This document shows, one piece after another, positions 1 through 10,349 of a stretch of 64,000 bases of DNA. The stretch lies in assembly GCA_030762175.1 (NCBI GenBank), contig CM060831.1, positions 68,407,001-68,471,000 on the forward strand, written 5' to 3'. Position numbers and translations under genes: made by a program. Position 1 is the stretch's first letter; the number at the start of each line of letters is the position of its first letter. A model generated the notes under the pieces. The model saw only the letters and a program-made list of their open reading frames with translations, ran no database searches and had not been told where the DNA came from. The stretch is from Metallyticus violacea (Eukaryota > Arthropoda > Insecta > Mantodea > Metallyticidae).

Positions 1-2032
1 GGAAATGTGTTGAACTGACTGACTATTGTTCTTCTCCTACCGACTTCGCTCACTTTGATTTTGATTGTCTATTCTTTTGCCCGCTTATTTAAATTGACTC
101 TTACAGTTCCGTTCTCCGACTATCCAACCTTTAGCTCTTAGCCTCGAATCCCGGACCGCTAACTTTTCACTGCTGTCGAATTCCAGCTGCTCTCTCTCTA
201 AGTCTCACTGCTGTTGAAATTCTGCTGCTCTCTCTCTCCAAGTCCCTCCTGTTCTGTGTCCCTTACATTATATATCAGATGTAAAGTTTATTGTTTATTA
301 GGAACCTCCCATCGTGAAAATTAAATCCGCGAAATTTATGGAACTCAGTTCGATTCTATCTGCGTTATTGGTCCTTCCTTAATATCTATAATTATGCAGG
401 CTCGCTCCGATTCGTTCAATTTTGTAAGATTTCTATTGGTTGTGTGGGACCAATTTCTGGAAATACCTCTCATGTTATAATATTTCTAAGAACGGACATT
501 CCTGTCATAAATGTTGGGAACTTTTTATAATCCGACATATCCTTTCACTTTTCTGTCCTTTCAAATTTGCTCACAATGAAACCTCGGCCATAAATAAGGA
601 ACATCTATTTGTTTTGCAAAGTCATGTCAAAATCTGTCGACGTTTGAATGTTATTGTCATGAGGGGTTATAAACTTGAGCTGTCATATGAGATTGACATT
701 TGTTCCTTCTTCGAAAGAAATCCACCCGTAAAGTCATTAGTGCCTTTACCCTTGGTTATTGAAAGAATATGTTTCTCTGCTTTTGTCTGCGTCTCGGTAA
801 ATGGTTTTCTTTAAACCCTCTGAAAAGAGTATTGCCTCTTTTCAGGACATAACCCTTTTCCCCAAGGTCAAAACTTTTAACATTTCCAAGCTTAACGACC
901 CGAACCGTTTTCCATTCACATAAATACACAATGGACCTTTATTACTGTTTAGCACAGGTGCTGTCTAATGACTACAAACTACATACATGTATCAGATCAT
1001 ATTTATGTTAATTATTACTAGCCTTAATTATAAAAATGTTAATTTAATCAAAGACGGCATTTAATTCCGGCTACAATCACTTGTCGTAGTACTTTGATGT
1101 TCAAAATGAGCCGCAAATACATTATGTATGGTGAATGCAGCCAGGCTCTTTATGCATGAAACGTTTATTTCGTACAATAATGTGCATTCCATACAGTAAA
1201 TGCAAATAGATAATTTAATTAATTGAAGTTTAAGTACAGCAGCTCACAAAACTACCTACTATAGTTCTCAAAATGCCTCTTCACCACCACGAAGACCTGC
1301 ACGCTGAGTGACTTGGGTTGGAAGAAGTACATCTTTTTCTTGGTACATCTTTTATAGACCTGGTCTTTTCTGTTTATCTAACATATATTTTCTTGTACTT
1401 GGCCATAAAGCTTAGCGTAGCATCCGATACTCCGGTATTATATGCTTCATTAGGAAGAGAGTCCATCAGTAGGAAACGTGCTGACTTCACACATTTGACC
1501 ATCTTTGGCGGGGGCAAATCGCAATCCATCCATTGTTTTGTCTTACATGTACAATGTTCACCATTATTTATCACAAATTGGTGGATAAAATCATTGAAAC
1601 TTTCTGAAAACGCTCCAAAAGTTGATCAGAAATTTTCATTCTGTTTTTCTTTTGATGTCCACAGCTGAGGCACCCATTTTGCAGACAATTTTTTCTTGCA
1701 TAATTCTTCCTTCAAAATGTGAAAACCCGTTTGCTTGATATGCCTAAAGTTTCAGCAACTTATGACACCTTTTATCGGTCGTCTCCAAATATCATATTGT
1801 GCACTTTTTCCACATTTTCGGCAAATTCTCACCGTCCACTAGTGGTGGTTCATCTCAAGCGCACAGTTCTGCAGTATTTGTCATGTCTCTTTGAATTTCT
1901 GTAGTAATTAAATTCTCTGTGAATTTAATTACTATTTAATTTCCGAAAACTTTTCATTCTACGCTTGTATAAATTTAATTTTTATATTAAGGAATTATAC
2001 ATTTAAAAGATAGGTAATCATAGCCAAATATA
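1..2032. other. Non-coding stretch, no gene recognised
   Basis: AT-rich DNA with short open frames only; the longer ones (about 440-814 and 1318-1668, plus strand) begin at TTG rather than ATG and match no family I know. A CT-rich unit is tandemly repeated once: CACTGCTGTCGAATTCCAGC at about 166 and CACTGCTGTTGAAATTCTGC at about 207, each followed by GCTCTCTCTCT and AAGTC. I cannot tell whether positions 1-300 are part of a larger repeat that is cut by the window edge. Confidence 0.5.
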
Positions 2033-2290
2033 ACCGCCACGGGTGGCCGAGGTCGTTAAGGCGCGGACTAGTGAACGGGGGGTCTGGGGTTCGAACCCCG
2101 CCAGGACCGTCCTCCCTTCTGAGATTTTTTCCAGGTTATCCTCAGTCCTCCTAACTAGCAAATGCTTAGGCCTGAAACGTCTCCTTCCTAAAATAAAAAT
2201 ATCCTCTCCCAATTGATCATTTTATCTCATATATCATCAGCGTCCACCGCCTGTGGTACCTCAGCAGTAAAAACGGGCGTTAAAACTATT
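2033..2290 (+). repeat. SINE-B copy, near full length
   Basis: tRNA-derived short retroposon. The head has the pol III A-box region GTGGCCGAGGTCGTTAAGG and the B box GGGTTCGAACCCC; the body has TTTTTTCCAGGTT, and the 3' end is ACCGCCTGTGGTACCTCAG followed by GGGCGTTAAAACTATT. The flanks give a possible imperfect TSD (CATAGCCAAATATA before, CATAATCAAAAATATA after). Read backwards it makes a 64-codon open frame that is not a gene. Confidence 0.9.
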
Positions 2291-4231
2291 CAAAACTCAT
2301 AATCAAAAATATATCTAAGATTAAATGATTTAAAAAGCAATATTTATTATAAATATAAATAATGCAAAAATAATATATTTTGAATTAAAAAGCTCATCTT
2401 ACTAAGTGACTCAAAATATTATAAAATGAATTTCAAAATTGACTCCAGCTTATTATAAATGTTGGCAGTGTCATTTTATAGCTGTAAAATATTTTATATT
2501 ATTATCATTATTATTGTAGCAATAACAATGATATATTATTAATAATTGTCATTACCACAAACTTTGTGAAGCGTAATTAGCTGGAAGGTTTATCATCTCA
2601 TCACTAGAAGAATTATATCACGTTATTGAGGAAGAAAAATGCCACATCTTTAATTATTTACAAATAGCGCCATGTAACAAAAGGCTACTCAAGCTATGAA
2701 ACAATTATTCCCGTGATATTTACCTTGAATAAGTCCATATATAATGAAAAACATTGTATTAGGTGTTAACAAAAACAGAGATAATTTCATCATAATCAAG
2801 CTTGAATGTATCTCAAGATTCTTGGAGCTAACACGATAAAACTGGTGAAGCTTTCACTCTTGTATTAGGAAAAGGACATAGCTGACTGGTATCTTCCACC
2901 GAACTTACTTTATTGTTAAAGTGAAAGCAGTCAAATTTATTGCTTAGCTAGTACATTTGGACTTACTTCACACATTGTAGAGGATAATCGATCCTCGCTT
3001 GTTTGAACCCTTATTGAACCTTCCTCTGGTTTAATGGATGAATCCACCAAAAGATGCATCTACATGAATGAATTTCCTGATGCTGAGCAACCAGTATATT
3101 GTACAGCTATATCGTTGATTTTTGTTGCCTGATCTAAATTTGTTTGTTCCTGAAGCATATGGCAGAGATAATATAGTCGATGTGATGGTTGATTATCCAT
3201 CTCTTGTAATTCAGAAGGTTCATAACAAGTACATGCATAGTTTCCAAAGGCTGCCCGCTCGTGCTTGTATACTCTATTATATGACATGAGTAGGCAGGCT
3301 GGCGTAAGGTTTCATTGTGAGGTGATGAATGTTTGCGTCTATAGAGTGCAGCTGTCGTCACACTTCCTCCGCCAGGTGGCAGGCCAGTCTCTCGGCTAAG
3401 ATTTATTTCCTTCCTCATCTCTTGAACCGCATGCCCTCCCGAACGCTCTCCTGTCTCTCAAACACTGCACTAATGCCGACCTTTGGTAATGAGGTGTTTA
3501 TGAATGGCGCCTGCACGCAATTCACTTGAGTAACACACCTGCAATCCTGTGCAAACTTGCACTCATCTATGTGTGGATACCTCTTGATCTGTTCTGCAGG
3601 CGGTGTTTTTGTAGTATTCGCGTCTCGAAAACTAGAATTGAAAGGAAATTTTGGAGTGAAATGAAAACATTTTTAATGTATATTTAAGTGGAGTATGAAA
3701 GGCATATCCTTGTAATGTTAAATTTACCAACTTCAGTTCCCATTTTCTCAAGGAGTATTAAAATTAATGAAATGAAACATTTACAGCATACAGATGGCAC
3801 ATAATTAAAGCTTTTCTGATCTATTTTCACTGCTATACCAAGCTTCTGAGCCAAATTATAAAGGCTTTTCAATTGTTTTCCTTTTATTTCTAATTTTTTC
3901 CCAAATTTTTATTATTTTTTTTACGTTGTCCCACTTTATCCTAGCTCTATCAATTGATCCACATCATCACAATAATATCACAAGCAAGTGGTAAAAGTTT
4001 CAAAATGATAGATTATACAGATCCTAAATATATTGGAAACTTATGCAAAAAAGGTTGTAGTTTTTCAATAATTGTAGCCAAAAATGTTTTTATAGAAAAA
4101 CTAAATTTTTGAGAGAAACACCAGTTATAATCTTCCAACGTTGTAAAAAACAAAGATATCATGGAAACAAACGCCGCCAATTTATGAAGTGATACCTTTT
4201 TATCATTCAAGACAAACCACAGCCTTCTAGA
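2291..4231. other. Non-coding stretch, no gene recognised
   Basis: AT-rich DNA with no repeat or protein similarity I recognise. Positions about 3290-3540 are more GC-rich and open in several frames on both strands, but no frame shows a domain or a convincing start. Confidence 0.45.
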
Positions 4232-4516
4232 TTTTTGTTGATTTGTTTCATTTACGGACGCGCTTTAACATCTCAGATCACCAGCGTCCCATTCAGATCA
4301 TGGCGTGAAACGGTCAACAAATTTTGCTCAGAGGTCTCTTTTTTCAGGTTTGAGGTTCTCAATCGTAAATGTACGACACGGGACCCACGGCTTTACTTTT
4401 CTTCCGAAGGAAGCCATACTTAGGGTTTTTACGCCCGAAAAAATACAACGGTCCTAGCTGGGTTTGAACCCGCGATCTTGGGTTTGGAAGGCAAGTATAC
4501 ACCACCAGGACCGACA
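4232..4516 (-). repeat. SINE-A copy
   Basis: Read on the minus strand it has the SINE-A tRNA-like head (B box GGGTTTGAACCC on the plus-strand complement), the body with the GTCGTACATTTACG motif, and the 3' end near 4250. The head has lost about 10 bases around the A box. It is flanked by an 11-bp TSD with one mismatch: AGCCTTCTAGA (4221-4231) and AGCTTTCTAGA (4517-4527). The loss in the A box suggests this copy cannot be transcribed from its own promoter. Confidence 0.9.
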
Positions 4517-4550
4517 AGCTTTCTAGAGTAGAGCAAATAGTTTCTGAAAT

Positions 4551-4600
4551 ACCGCCTGTGTGCCTCAGTAGTAAAATCGGGCGTAGATTTAGAACACTTC
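4551..4600 (+). repeat. SINE-B 3'-end fragment
   Basis: Only the last ~50 bases of SINE-B are present: ACCGCCTGTGTGCCTCAGTAG followed by a variant of CGGGCGTTAAACACT. It starts about 25 bp beyond the TSD of the neighbouring SINE-A. It could be a severely 5'-truncated insertion or the remnant of a deleted full copy; no TSD is clear. Confidence 0.65.
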
Positions 4601-4961
4601 CCTTATAGCAGTATGGGATCAATGCGCTATAAACCAATCTGTAGTAAAGTTAATGAATAAATGCTTTGATGTTTACTTTTCTATGGTTAACACTGTTTTA
4701 TTTAGATGTTTCAAGCCCAGTTTATCTTTTCTCATATGCTGATTGTAACATACAGAAAATTAATGTTTAAACGTGCTAAATTGATATGGTCTATAAAGCA
4801 TATTTTTTTGTTTTTTGGCATATATTGACACTTTAGGTCATGATTTCATATTTATTTGTGCATTTAAATACATAAAGTTTGGCTGTATGTTTACAAGAAA
4901 ATAAACAGCAGTTAATTATTCTAAGCTTATCCAAATTTAATACAGAACAAAATAAAAGAGA

Positions 4962-5214
4962 GGGTCTCCGTGGTCTGTTGGTAGCGTTTGCGACTACTAA
5001 CCTGGAGACCCTGGGTTCGATTCCTGTCACGGTGAAGTTTTTTTTTTCAGGAGTTTTTCCTTACACTGAGAAGATGAATGCCAGATAGCTTTAAGGCGCC
5101 AAGGACACTGAGCTCTAATGCGCCATCATTCATTTCGTCTCATCCATGGACTCACACCTGTAGAATTTACGTCTACAATCTACAGACTTCGCGAGAAGAC
5201 AACGCAGTCAAAGC
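4962..5214 (+). repeat. SINE-C copy 1
   Basis: A third tRNA-headed SINE. The head (4962-5036) has an A-box region TGGTCTGTTGGTAGCG and B box GGGTTCGATTCC. The body runs through TTTTTCCTTACACTGAGAAG and GGCGCCAAGGACACTGAGCTC to GCGAGAAGACAACGCAGTC. The whole length aligns to the reverse complement of 36862-37109, so this is a dispersed family and not a lone tRNA pseudogene. Flanking ACAAAATAAAA and ACAATAAATAAAA may be a degraded TSD. The parent tRNA is not clear to me. Confidence 0.8.
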
Positions 5215-5525
5215 GACAATAAATAAAAAACACGCACACACACACATATTATAAAAGAAGAAATATTCAGCAGTTTTTGGTTCCATGTTTTCATTCACTA
5301 TCACGGATATTACGTACGTTGTGGCAAAATCACCAGAATATTCGTTACTTTAACTTTAATATTTGTTCAGTAAAATAATAACATAATATTAAGTTTCAAG
5401 TGAGGTACATTTTATACTTTACTTATTGTTACCTGTAACGTTACTTATCTAATCTTCAGTTTTTTCAGTAATAACTGTCTATTTTCATCTAATTTTGTGT
5501 TGTTGTTTGCAAAACATTCAGTGTC

Positions 5526-5826
5526 TTTTTTTTTTTTTTGATTTATTTATTTACGGACACTCTTTAACAGCTCAGGTCATCAGCGTCCCATTCAACTCAG
5601 AGCGTGAAACGGCCGACAAATTTTGCTCAGGGGCCTCTCTTTCAGGCTTGAGGTTCTTTTTCGTGCCGTAAATGTACGACACGGGACTCACGGCTTTACT
5701 TCCCTTCCGAAGGAAGCCATACTTACGATTTTTACGCCCGAAAAAATTCATCGGTCCTGGCCGGGTTCTAACCCGCGATCTTGGGTGTAGGAGGCAAGTA
5801 TGGTAACCACTACACCACCAGGACCA
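5526..5826 (-). repeat. SINE-A copy with clear TSD
   Basis: Near complete on the minus strand, with a T-run on the plus strand (the A-rich 3' tail) at 5527-5539. The TSD is AACATTCAGTGTC (5513-5525) and AACATTTAGTGTC (5827-5839), 13 bp with one mismatch. The head keeps a recognisable B box and the full TGGTGTAGTGGTTACCATAC A-box region. Confidence 0.93.
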
Positions 5827-5839
5827 ACATTTAGTGTCC

Positions 5840-6734
5840 AGATATAACTCATGAATGAGGGAGGAAATCGATAACCATATTGGAAGTTATTTAATTATAT
5901 TAAAAATATAAGGGTTTGAAAGAAAAGGTCACGAGTGCTTGTTTTAATAGTCATTGTATGTCATCTATTTTTGGTTTTCTACATGGCGTATGAAAACACA
6001 TGCCAAATATCCAAAGAATTAGGCTATAAAATGCATGACCGCATTTTCCTATAATACTATCCTAGTTGCAATTGATACATTCCCACCTTTGGGAATTTGT
6101 GTTCATAAAATTGCCATATGAACGAATTTGATGGAACGGTAGGGATTTAAACAATCTTAACCTAATCATACACTCCATTCACTTAGGGATATTGATGATA
6201 ATTCTACACGATGATGATAACGTCAAGGATTGTTTTTATAGAATAGTTGTGGTAGTTAGTAAAATATTTTATTAATACTGAAAAACACTTCCAACTTTTA
6301 TTTTCCTTGTTATGTTTTGTTACTAATGTTCTTTTCGGAATTACACTCAATTTTCACTATGTATGTGTTACATCCTATATTGTAATAATTTGATAGACCG
6401 TGTTTTAAGGGAGATTTGAAGGCAAGGCTTCCAATAATGTTTATTTTTCAAAAAAGTTATTTCAAATGTTTCAGATGTCTGAATTAAATATATAATTTAT
6501 ATAACAGTACTTGATTTAGAAGCTATTTTTATTAATTTAAAATACTGCACGACGTAATTAAGTTACTTGTATTTTTTACACTATTCTTCAAAATTATATA
6601 AATTTAGAAACTTGTATAGGTAAGAAGACTGTAAAATATTATTATTTTCTAAACTATTTAGATAATAAATAAAGTTTATATCAGGGTTGTGCTGGATTTG
6701 TAATTATAATAATTAACACACGCACACACAATTA
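5840..6734. other. Non-coding stretch, no gene recognised
   Basis: AT-rich DNA without a long open frame, repeat or RNA gene that I can identify. Confidence 0.5.
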
Positions 6735-6735
6735 T

Positions 6736-6762
<27 letters not shown>
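6735..6762. repeat. (CA)n microsatellite
   Basis: About 14 CA units directly next to the end of the IS630-like element that begins at 6765. Confidence 0.95.
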
Positions 6763-6764
<2 letters not shown>

Positions 6765-6766
<2 letters not shown>

Positions 6767-7449
6767 GAGGGTACCAAAATGTATACACACTTCAAGCAAA
6801 GAAATACTGTGTTAACATTACAAAACTGAATCCACACAAACAGAAAATTTTGAGCACTAATCATCTTAAACTTTTACTGCTAAAACAGTTGCTCAAAATG
6901 CCCACCATCGGCGTCGATACCCTTCTGAATACGTTGATCTACTGATTGAGGAACGTTTTGCGAAAATGTCCTCAGCGATTGCAGCACATGCCGTTTCAAT
7001 ACCTTCCCGAAGTGGTGCCAGTGTAGCTGGTCTGCCCAGATCTGCCCTTGTGAACATCACATATAGTACCTTGAGTCTCAAATTTGTCTCGAATGCGTGC
7101 AATTGTTAGTTGCGTTGGCGGTCTGTTCTGTACACTCGTCTCCATTCCTTTGAACTTCAACATTCTCGGTTTTTCCATACCACTTCATAATTGCATGCCG
7201 CTGTTCAAACGATAATCTTGGCTTCATTTTGTTGTAGCAACGCTAGCATAACGTAATGTGAGTCAAATAATCTTGGCTTCATTTGTTCATTGTTGATTTA
7301 GCTATCACGTAGCAACGCTATCATAATGCAATGTGAGTCACATCTGTTTACAGAACATCATACTACACATTACTGTTGTTTTTCGGTCCAACTTTTAAAT
7401 ATATTAAATAGATAGCTACTGTGAAAGTGTGTATTTATGGCATCCTTGG
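6765..7449 (-). mobile_element. IS630/Tc1-like DNA transposon, internally deleted (copy 1)
   Basis: The ends form imperfect terminal inverted repeats: AGAGGGTACCAAAATGTATA at the left and, read inward on the minus strand, AAGGATGCCATAAATACACA at the right. On the minus strand a transposase starts at about 7226 with MKPRLSFEQRHAIMKWYG, the N-terminal helix-turn-helix part, and continues to a GRSG linker. It then jumps directly to the C-terminal segment ATLAPLREGIETACAAIAED and, after a frameshift, DADGGHFEQL near 6893. The catalytic core with its DD(D/E) residues is missing. Near the 5' side a 50-75 bp segment containing TAATCTTGGCTTCATTT is tandemly duplicated (about 7211 and 7266). The element cannot make active transposase; it could have been moved only in trans. 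Two sister copies with different deletions lie at 12033 and 32196. Confidence 0.85.
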
Positions 7450-8870
7450 TATATGCATATGCATATGTGCGTAGATGTGTGCGGAACAGTTTTACTAACT
7501 TAATTAATTTAAAAAATATAAAAGAAACAGCTGAAAATGTATCCCAGTATACTATTACAAAGCATGAGATGTCATAGTTGTCAGTAAGGAAGCAATTAAC
7601 AGACCTTATGGTGTAGACATGCATTAGAAACCAGGGTAGAACTATAAATACATTTTAAATAATAACTTAGAGTAAAAAATAAATAAGTAATAACTTTAAA
7701 TAAAGTAAAAATAATTGTAAATATTTGTGTATATATATTTACACACTTAAAAATAAGTAATAAAATACCTAAAGAACCACCTTCAAAATTGCAATAGTAT
7801 TTTATAACTAAATAATAAAACAAATGAGCCATAATTTAAACGAATTTAGGGCTTAAAACATTATCAAATTGCATTTTTCTTTTACTATTTTATTTAATTG
7901 TGGAGTGAAAATAATGATAACGAAGATACAAAATTACAAAAGGCAATCTACATTTCCGTTCTGTTGAGTGGAAGTGAAGCATGTATAGAGATGTCCACCC
8001 AGAACTTAATGAATGCGGTTTAGGGGGGGAAGGGGCCCTGTGCAGGTAGATGCAGCAGCTGTTGAACGTGATTGGGGAAGATTTGTAGGACGCCAGGTGC
8101 AAGCTGATGCTTCTTCGGCGGTCCGGCCGGCATACTCTCAGGGTCAACCATCCTTCACATGGCCACCTGTGGTTCTGTGCCAGTTTATGATCTTGGTGTA
8201 CACGTTTGAATCATTTACCCTGCATGTCAACAACTTGCTCATCGCTAGCGAATGTCATAAGCAGGAAGGCCAATGCCACAATACAACGAAAAGCAAATGA
8301 ATTTGGCGCTAGAGATCAAAACCTGGATCTTGCCCAAATTTGTTATGGCGAAAAATGCCTGATAAATCAAGTACAAAATACGTGCCGGAGAAATTTTAAT
8401 ACATAAAAGATTGAACAAAGTTATGACTACTTTTTATCTTGTATTGTTAAAAGAGTGCCTTAATAAATAAGGAATAAATGAATACACAGTGTTACTGTCA
8501 CCTTATCACCGGATCTATGTTAGCATTTAACGAGTAATACTGAAAGTTATTCCAGAGACTGACACCATTGTGTTCCTGAGTGAACTCCGATACACCGCAT
8601 TTCTCACGCATATCATTCGACATGGCATAAATAACTGCAATCTAATTTTCCAGGAAAAAAAGGTCATCAAGGTTTGCCTCGTACTATAGAATTCATCAGA
8701 AGGCATTCAGCTATGCTAATGGTATTTCTTCTTTTCATGTCATTCTCTTTCCCATGCTTTCTTCTCTTCCTTCCATACCAACACTAAATACCATCACTAC
8801 TCCTCAGTACCTTCGTCTTCTTCTGCTTCTTCCTCTTCCTCTTCTTCTTCTTCTTCTTCTTCTTCTTCTT

Positions 8871-8902
<32 letters not shown>

Positions 8903-9254
8903 GCTTCTTCGGTCAATTATATCAGCTTACTTTGCTTATTTTTCTGCATGATTTCCCATTTTCTCTTTTTCTCCTCCTTTAATGCCTACTATAAGCAAAC
9001 TAGTACAAAATACACTACAACATTTGATAAAAATCCTTTTCTCAAATATTATTTTTTCGGTTTTTGTATTTGTTCACACATATAGAGCTGCCATTACTTG
9101 AAAACACGGATTTCCACTTGCTAACTACAGTATGGACACTGTATGTAAGTGGTGAAGTTAGGAACCATGGCATTATATCTCATTGTTAGTGTCTTATTTA
9201 TTTTCCAGTGTTGGATTGTCATTATAGATTATGTTATCAGTAACAGTAGTTATG
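7450..9254. other. Non-coding stretch, no gene recognised
   Basis: Mostly AT-rich. A GC-richer piece at about 8000-8165 is open on both strands but shows no domain. A compound microsatellite sits at 8816-8902 (listed separately). Confidence 0.45.
8816..8902. repeat. Compound (CTT)n(CTA)n microsatellite
   Basis: Interrupted CTT/TCC units pass into about 10 pure CTT units and then about 9 CTA/TAC units. The same CTT-to-CTA order recurs at 10484-10546. The poly-leucine frame across it is an artefact of the repeat. Confidence 0.9.
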
Positions 9255-9541
9255 ATCGTCTCCTTGGTCTAATAGTCAGCGCAGCTGATTGCTGCCCGGG
9301 TATGCTACTCAGCAGTCTCGTGAGGATAATTGGGGAGCTGCCTGATAGAGAGGTGGCGCTCTTCGATATCTATAAAGCCGCGTGATAGGCGACCGGCGGG
9401 GTGTAGTAATGTTAATCACATGTCCACCTGCAATCCTGCCCCATATCAATGAAGTCGTAAGTCGGAGGTAGAGGAAGTAGAAGTTGCTGCGGCAGGCCAT
9501 AGCCTGATCTCGGGTTGTGGCGCCATAGAAGAAGAATAAGA
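9255..9541 (+). repeat. SINE-D copy 1
   Basis: A fourth SINE-like family. The head begins TCTCCTTGGTCTAATAGTCA, like a degraded A-box region, and lacks a clear B box. The body contains GCGTGATAGGCGACCGGCGG, then ATCACATGTCCACCTGCAAT and ends GTGGCGCCATAG followed by an A/G-rich tail. These blocks align in order with 56084-56310 (GCGTGATATGGCGATCGGCT, ATCACATGCTCCCCTGCAAT). This copy carries about 60 extra bases in the middle. Confidence 0.65.
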
Positions 9542-10222
9542 TCGGCACCTGATTACACTAAAAATGAATGGCGAATTAACCACAGATTATGTTTTTATGT
9601 TACATCTTTGGTGAAAATTAAATAAGATAAAACTAACCTTGAGAGGTGCGCTACGGCGCTCTAGACAGAGGTATACCCTGTTAAGTCCTATCCAGTGAAA
9701 AATATGTGCAAGAATTAGAGGTAGGAGCATAAATATTTTCTACAATACGTCAGTCAGCTTTAAAAGCAATAGACTGTCATGTGTTCAAATTGTAAGTTGC
9801 TGTGGAATTGTCTTCCGTCCCTAAGGAGCCGAATAAATCCTAAAAGAACTCAAAAATTGTATGTGTGCTGGAATGTGGCCATTTAAATTCCCTAACGAAA
9901 AAGGGATAACAGATCTGATCTTGTCCTGGGAATACTAATGAAAGCAGTCATTAAGGCAATAAGAAATTGGAGAATGAAGGAGCATTTGGTTCATTTGGAC
10001 TCTGTATCAGTTACATCACCAGAGGAATGAATAACTCTTTACTGTTGCAGGTAACAAGAACACTGCTCAAATGATGAAAAGACATCTATGAAATTTTGAT
10101 ATGTTAAAAATAAACATGTAGGATGTTTTTGACCATTATGTGGGAGTTCAGAGCATCAGTATGCCACAATCTAATAATTTTTATCAATAATTATTCAGTA
10201 ACCAAATTTGGGGAATATTATC
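9542..10222. other. Non-coding stretch, no gene recognised
   Basis: No convincing coding frame or known repeat seen. Confidence 0.45.
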
Positions 10223-10239
10223 GTCATCAAGATTTCTGA

Positions 10240-10332
10240 AAGAAGAGACTTTTGAGCAAAATTTAACTTCCATTTAACGCCCTGAATTGAACGGGACGCT
10301 AATGACAAGAGATTTTAACCAAATAAATAAAT
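10240..10332 (+). repeat. 5'-truncated SINE-A
   Basis: Only the last ~90 bases of SINE-A are present (GAGCAAAATTT, ACGCCCTGAATTGAACGGGA, GCTAATGAC, then AAATAAATAAAT). The flanks carry a 17-bp duplication with two mismatches: GTCATCAAGATTTCTGA (10223-10239) and GTCATTAAGATTTTTGA (10333-10349). The TSD shows that the short form was the inserted unit rather than the product of later deletion. Confidence 0.85.
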
Positions 10333-10349
10333 GTCATTAAGATTTTTGA

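Noticed and set aside
440..814. 124-codon open frame as a host gene
   Set aside because: It starts at TTG, has no recognised domain, no promoter or splice context, and its composition is that of random AT-rich DNA.
2018..2212. 64-codon minus-strand frame as a gene
   Set aside because: It is the antisense of a SINE-B head; similar frames appear in every SINE-A and SINE-B copy (for example 14053-14474, 26216-26557, 42912-43139, 47931-48514, 60694-60969).
4963..5036. Genuine tRNA gene
   Set aside because: A and B boxes exist but the acceptor and anticodon stems do not pair, and the segment is the head of SINE-C; the same applies to the heads of SINE-A, SINE-B and SINE-D.
8754..8951. Leucine-rich protein
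   Set aside because: Translation of the CTT/CTA microsatellite.
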